Positions 61,736 through 64,000 of a DNA stretch of 64,000 nucleotides are shown here, one piece after another (position 1 is the stretch's first letter; every line of letters starts with the position of its first letter). The stretch spans positions 310,001 to 374,000 of the forward strand of contig CAKZGE010000004.1 in the NCBI GenBank assembly GCA_936914845.1, in the 5' to 3' direction. The notes below the pieces were generated by a model, which saw only the letters and a program-made list of their open reading frames with translations, did no database searches and had not been told where the DNA came from. Origin of the DNA: an uncultured Chloracidobacterium sp. (GTDB lineage Bacteria; Acidobacteriota; Blastocatellia; Pyrinomonadales; Pyrinomonadaceae). The position numbers and the translations under genes were made by a program.

Positions 61736-62278
61736 CTATTTTTTATCGAAAGCGGGGACCTTGTTGGTCAATTTCCATTCACCGCCTTCTTTTTCGAACT
61801 GCAGCTTGGCACCTTGCGGCGGAGCCCATTTGGCGGTAACTTCGACGACGGCCGTGTTGCCATTGCCCAAAAATGTTTCGTTGCGGGCTTCGCACGGATC
61901 GCTCGGTTTCGGATCGGTTTCGAAGACCTCCCACATATTCTTGGTCCCGTCCTCTTTCATCTGGGCTTCCAAGTCGGCAATGGTCGCGGCCGCCAATACC
62001 TTGCGAAGTGCGGCATCGTCCTTTTTGACCAGAGCTGCACAATAGGCTTTATAGACAGGGGCGATAGTACTTGCGTTGTTGATGATCTGGGTGGGTTCCG
62101 GCGTGCTCACGGCGGTCGGATCAGTGCCGCGAACCGTAATGCTATTCCCATTTGCCGAATTGCCGGCGGTTGAATTGTTGGCCGAACCATTGGACGGCGT
62201 GTCGGTCGTTCCGCCACAGGCCGCTAACAGGGCCGAAGCGGACAAGAGGCAACAGATCGAGATTTGCTTAAAATGCAT
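61736..62278 (-). CDS. Putative lipoprotein
   Basis: 180 residues. A type II signal peptide ends in the lipobox SALLAACGG. A Ser/Asn/Thr-rich linker (TPSNGSANNSTAGNSANGNS) follows, then a helical-plus-beta domain (YKAYCAALVKKDDAALRKVL, VVEVTAKWAPPQGAKLQFEK) that resembles NTF2-like or DUF4878-type lipoproteins. The start is the ATG at 62278, with GGAGGAA upstream on the minus strand. The function is unknown. Confidence 0.72.
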   Translation of the reverse strand: MHFKQISICCLLSASALLAACGGTTDTPSNGSANNSTAGNSANGNSITVRGTDPTAVSTPEPTQIINNASTIAPVYKAYCAALVKKDDAALRKVLAAATIADLEAQMKEDGTKNMWEVFETDPKPSDPCEARNETFLGNGNTAVVEVTAKWAPPQGAKLQFEKEGGEWKLTNKVPAFDKK

Positions 62279-62400
62279 AAATTCCTCCAAAATAAAGCTT
62301 TGCGGCTGCCGGACGGTAATTCTCGAATAATGGGCCCGGCAATCCGTGACCGCGTGGTTTATCGACGGTCAAAAACGAAAGTATAATAAAACAAACAGCA

Positions 62401-62928
62401 ATGGACAAAACCAGCAGAACCGAATTCCGCCGTACCTTTCTGATCGAACAGCTGCCCGAACCTTTGACCAGGGCCAGCGAACATATGCAATATTTTGATA
62501 ATTACATATCAAATACACGAATGCGCCTGCGGACAATGCGTGACCCGGCGACGAGATCGTGGACTTGGATATTGCAGCAACGGGAGCCGGCGGACGCGGA
62601 CAGTCTTTCTGTGATCAAGATAGCAGAGATATTCCTGAACGAGCGTGAACACGCCCAATTCGAAATTTTCGAAGGCAGTGAGATACGAAAGAACCGGTAT
62701 TTTCACGAATTCGACGGCTGTCAGTATTCGTTCGATGTCTATCTTGGGCCACTGTGGGGATTGAACACGGCATTTGTCGAATTTGAATCCACAGAAGAAA
62801 TGGCGGCCTTCATTCCGCCGCCATTCATATTTTCAGAGGTCACGGACGATCGATTCTTTTTCGGTGATGAGCTCGTCGAAATGAATTTTTCGAACGTTCA
62901 GCAGCACCTTGCCGACCAAGAAGCATAA
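62401..62928 (+). CDS. CYTH-like (triphosphate tunnel) domain protein with altered entry motif
   Basis: 175 residues. The shape of a CYTH fold is seen: TEFRRTFLIEQLPEPL at the start, YFDNYISNTRMRLRTM, and acidic strands TAFVEFESTEEM near the end. The usual ExExK at the first strand reads E-F-R-R-T, so the metal-binding second Glu and the Lys are changed. It may be a divergent or inactive member. An RNA triphosphatase/adenylate cyclase-type activity should not be assumed. It is convergent with the next gene, 5 bases apart. Confidence 0.5.
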   Translation: MDKTSRTEFRRTFLIEQLPEPLTRASEHMQYFDNYISNTRMRLRTMRDPATRSWTWILQQREPADADSLSVIKIAEIFLNEREHAQFEIFEGSEIRKNRYFHEFDGCQYSFDVYLGPLWGLNTAFVEFESTEEMAAFIPPPFIFSEVTDDRFFFGDELVEMNFSNVQQHLADQEA

Positions 62929-62933
62929 GGCGG

Positions 62934-64000
62934 CTATTTACTTCGCGGGCTCATAGGGACGTATTTTTCGATCGAATCATAGACCTGCAGATAGACCTTT
63001 GTTTCTCGCGGGATCAGGTTCGTCCAACCCGCACCGCCGCGGTTGATATAGCCGGCCAGGCGAGCCGGGTTCGAATTATAGCCGGCCGCCATCAACTGTT
63101 CCTGCGTTGCCAAGCCGCTGTTATAGGCGTTTGCAACCGTCGGGCTTGCCATTAGATCGTTCCATGTTCGCTGCATATAAAGCAGCATTGCTTGGGCGGC
63201 ATTCACATGGTCCCGCATACCTTCGACAAAATCAGGATCGAGCGGCACATTTGGATGCCACGAGCGCACCATGCGATAGGTGGACGGGATCATTTGCACC
63301 ATGCCGCCGGCTCCGGCGGAACTAACGGAATAGCGATACGTTTGGCCTTCATTCAAGGCGAAAAGGGTATAGATATCGTTGTAGATGACCGGGTGGAATT
63401 CGGTGCGGAAACGCAAATGATCGACGTGCTCGACCGCCGACAATCTTTCGGCAATATCGGCAACCTTCGGTTGAATGCGGATGCCGCGCTCTTCCAATTT
63501 TTCCCGAGCGAGGTCAATGATATTGCGGACGTAAAATTTTCCGGCATTGACGACCTCGGGTGTCACCAGTCCGGGATGGGTGGACATGTAATATGCCGTC
63601 TCAATGAATTTACCGTCGCGGATGACCGGATATTGGACCATCAACGGAAGAACCGCAACGCCGTTGTCGTCGATCAAGGTTATCGGTGTATTAACACCAT
63701 TGCCGCGAATGGTGCGGGCCGTAAAGGTGCGGCCGTTCTGCGACACGATACGCTTTTCGGCCTTGGTCGAAAGAAATAATTCTTTCGTCATGACCGCATA
63801 GTCGAGCTCGCCGGTCTTCCAATCGTGAAAGGCGACACGGACCAGCTCCGTGTTCGGATCGCCAATAACCAGAGCAATGTTTAACGGACGACCCTGCATT
63901 TGCCGTTTTGATTCGGCCAACTTACGTTTGATCTGGCTAAAATTCAACGAACGGTATTCGACCGCGGGCGGCGGCGTCGCCGGAGAAGATGAGGCAGGTA
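62934..64000 (-). CDS. SLT-type lytic transglycosylase-like protein, 5' end outside the window
   Basis: At least 355 codons; the reading frame is open to the window edge, with a Pro/Ala-rich leader (SSPATPPPAVEYRSLNFS), so the start is missing. The C-terminal half holds a lysozyme-like SLT segment: SSAGAGGMVQMIPSTYRMVR, then YNSGLATQEQLMAAGYNSN. A preceding domain (about 60-190 of the visible part) contains MTKELFLSTKAEKRIVS. Probably an envelope peptidoglycan-processing enzyme. The catalytic Glu is not obvious without a structure model. Confidence 0.65.
   Translation of the reverse strand, partial: PASSSPATPPPAVEYRSLNFSQIKRKLAESKRQMQGRPLNIALVIGDPNTELVRVAFHDWKTGELDYAVMTKELFLSTKAEKRIVSQNGRTFTARTIRGNGVNTPITLIDDNGVAVLPLMVQYPVIRDGKFIETAYYMSTHPGLVTPEVVNAGKFYVRNIIDLAREKLEERGIRIQPKVADIAERLSAVEHVDHLRFRTEFHPVIYNDIYTLFALNEGQTYRYSVSSAGAGGMVQMIPSTYRMVRSWHPNVPLDPDFVEGMRDHVNAAQAMLLYMQRTWNDLMASPTVANAYNSGLATQEQLMAAGYNSNPARLAGYINRGGAGWTNLIPRETKVYLQVYDSIEKYVPMSPRSK

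Overview
The window looks like chromosomal DNA from a free-living Gram-negative bacterium of about 50% GC. The secreted S9, S8 and S55 proteases, the carboxypeptidase-regulatory-like domains, the many small lipoproteins and the palindromic repeats that mimic coding frames suggest Acidobacteriota, probably class Blastocatellia (Pyrinomonadaceae-like). That assignment is an inference from gene style, not from a marker gene. Most genes have house-keeping or envelope roles, with small islands of mobile or decayed DNA.

Layout. 0-10 kb: ispH, a double-GNAT protein and a SprT-like metalloprotein, then the heat-shock run hrcA-grpE-dnaK-dnaJ, a DUF4920-like secreted protein, a small membrane protein and a tRNA-dihydrouridine synthase. 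10-19 kb: small exported proteins, an e(P4)-like phosphatase, an S9 peptidase, two sugar-nucleotide SDR enzymes (the first a UDP-xylose synthase type) separated by an AT-rich islet holding a BRO-N fragment, and an SbcD/Mre11-like nuclease. 19.2-20.1 kb: a gene-free island with several different palindromic repeat families. 20-26 kb: an alpha/beta-hydrolase fold protein that has lost its nucleophile, an S55 peptidase, a GT-C-like membrane protein, HU and tRNA-Pro(UGG). 26-33 kb (minus strand): rdgB and a reductive pyrimidine-degradation cluster (preA, preT, beta-ureidopropionase, dihydropyrimidinase). A brnTA locus with a doubly frameshifted toxin gene lies inside this cluster, and a truncated PIN/antitoxin remnant lies at its upstream edge.

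33-47 kb: inositol-phosphate synthase with glucose-6-phosphate isomerase, a subtilase, the tesA / ybbA-ybbP divergon, an orphan 437-residue protein, mutM and a sugar-1-phosphate nucleotidylyltransferase. 47-64 kb: a TPR protein, an MFS exporter, two polytopic membrane proteins (one PIG-V-like), an AlbA_2/ATP-binding regulator, folK-panB-panC, a thioredoxin-fold protein without its cysteines, moaC-moeA, an acyl-CoA dehydrogenase, a CYTH-like protein and an SLT-type protein cut by the window edge.

I found no clear new multi-gene defence or biosynthetic system. The signals most worth following are the palindrome island (tandem units plus a compensatory stem change) next to an SbcD-like gene, the toxin-dead brnTA inside a catabolic operon, and three proteins whose folds look intact but whose active sites do not. 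All family assignments were made by reading motifs; no database search was run.
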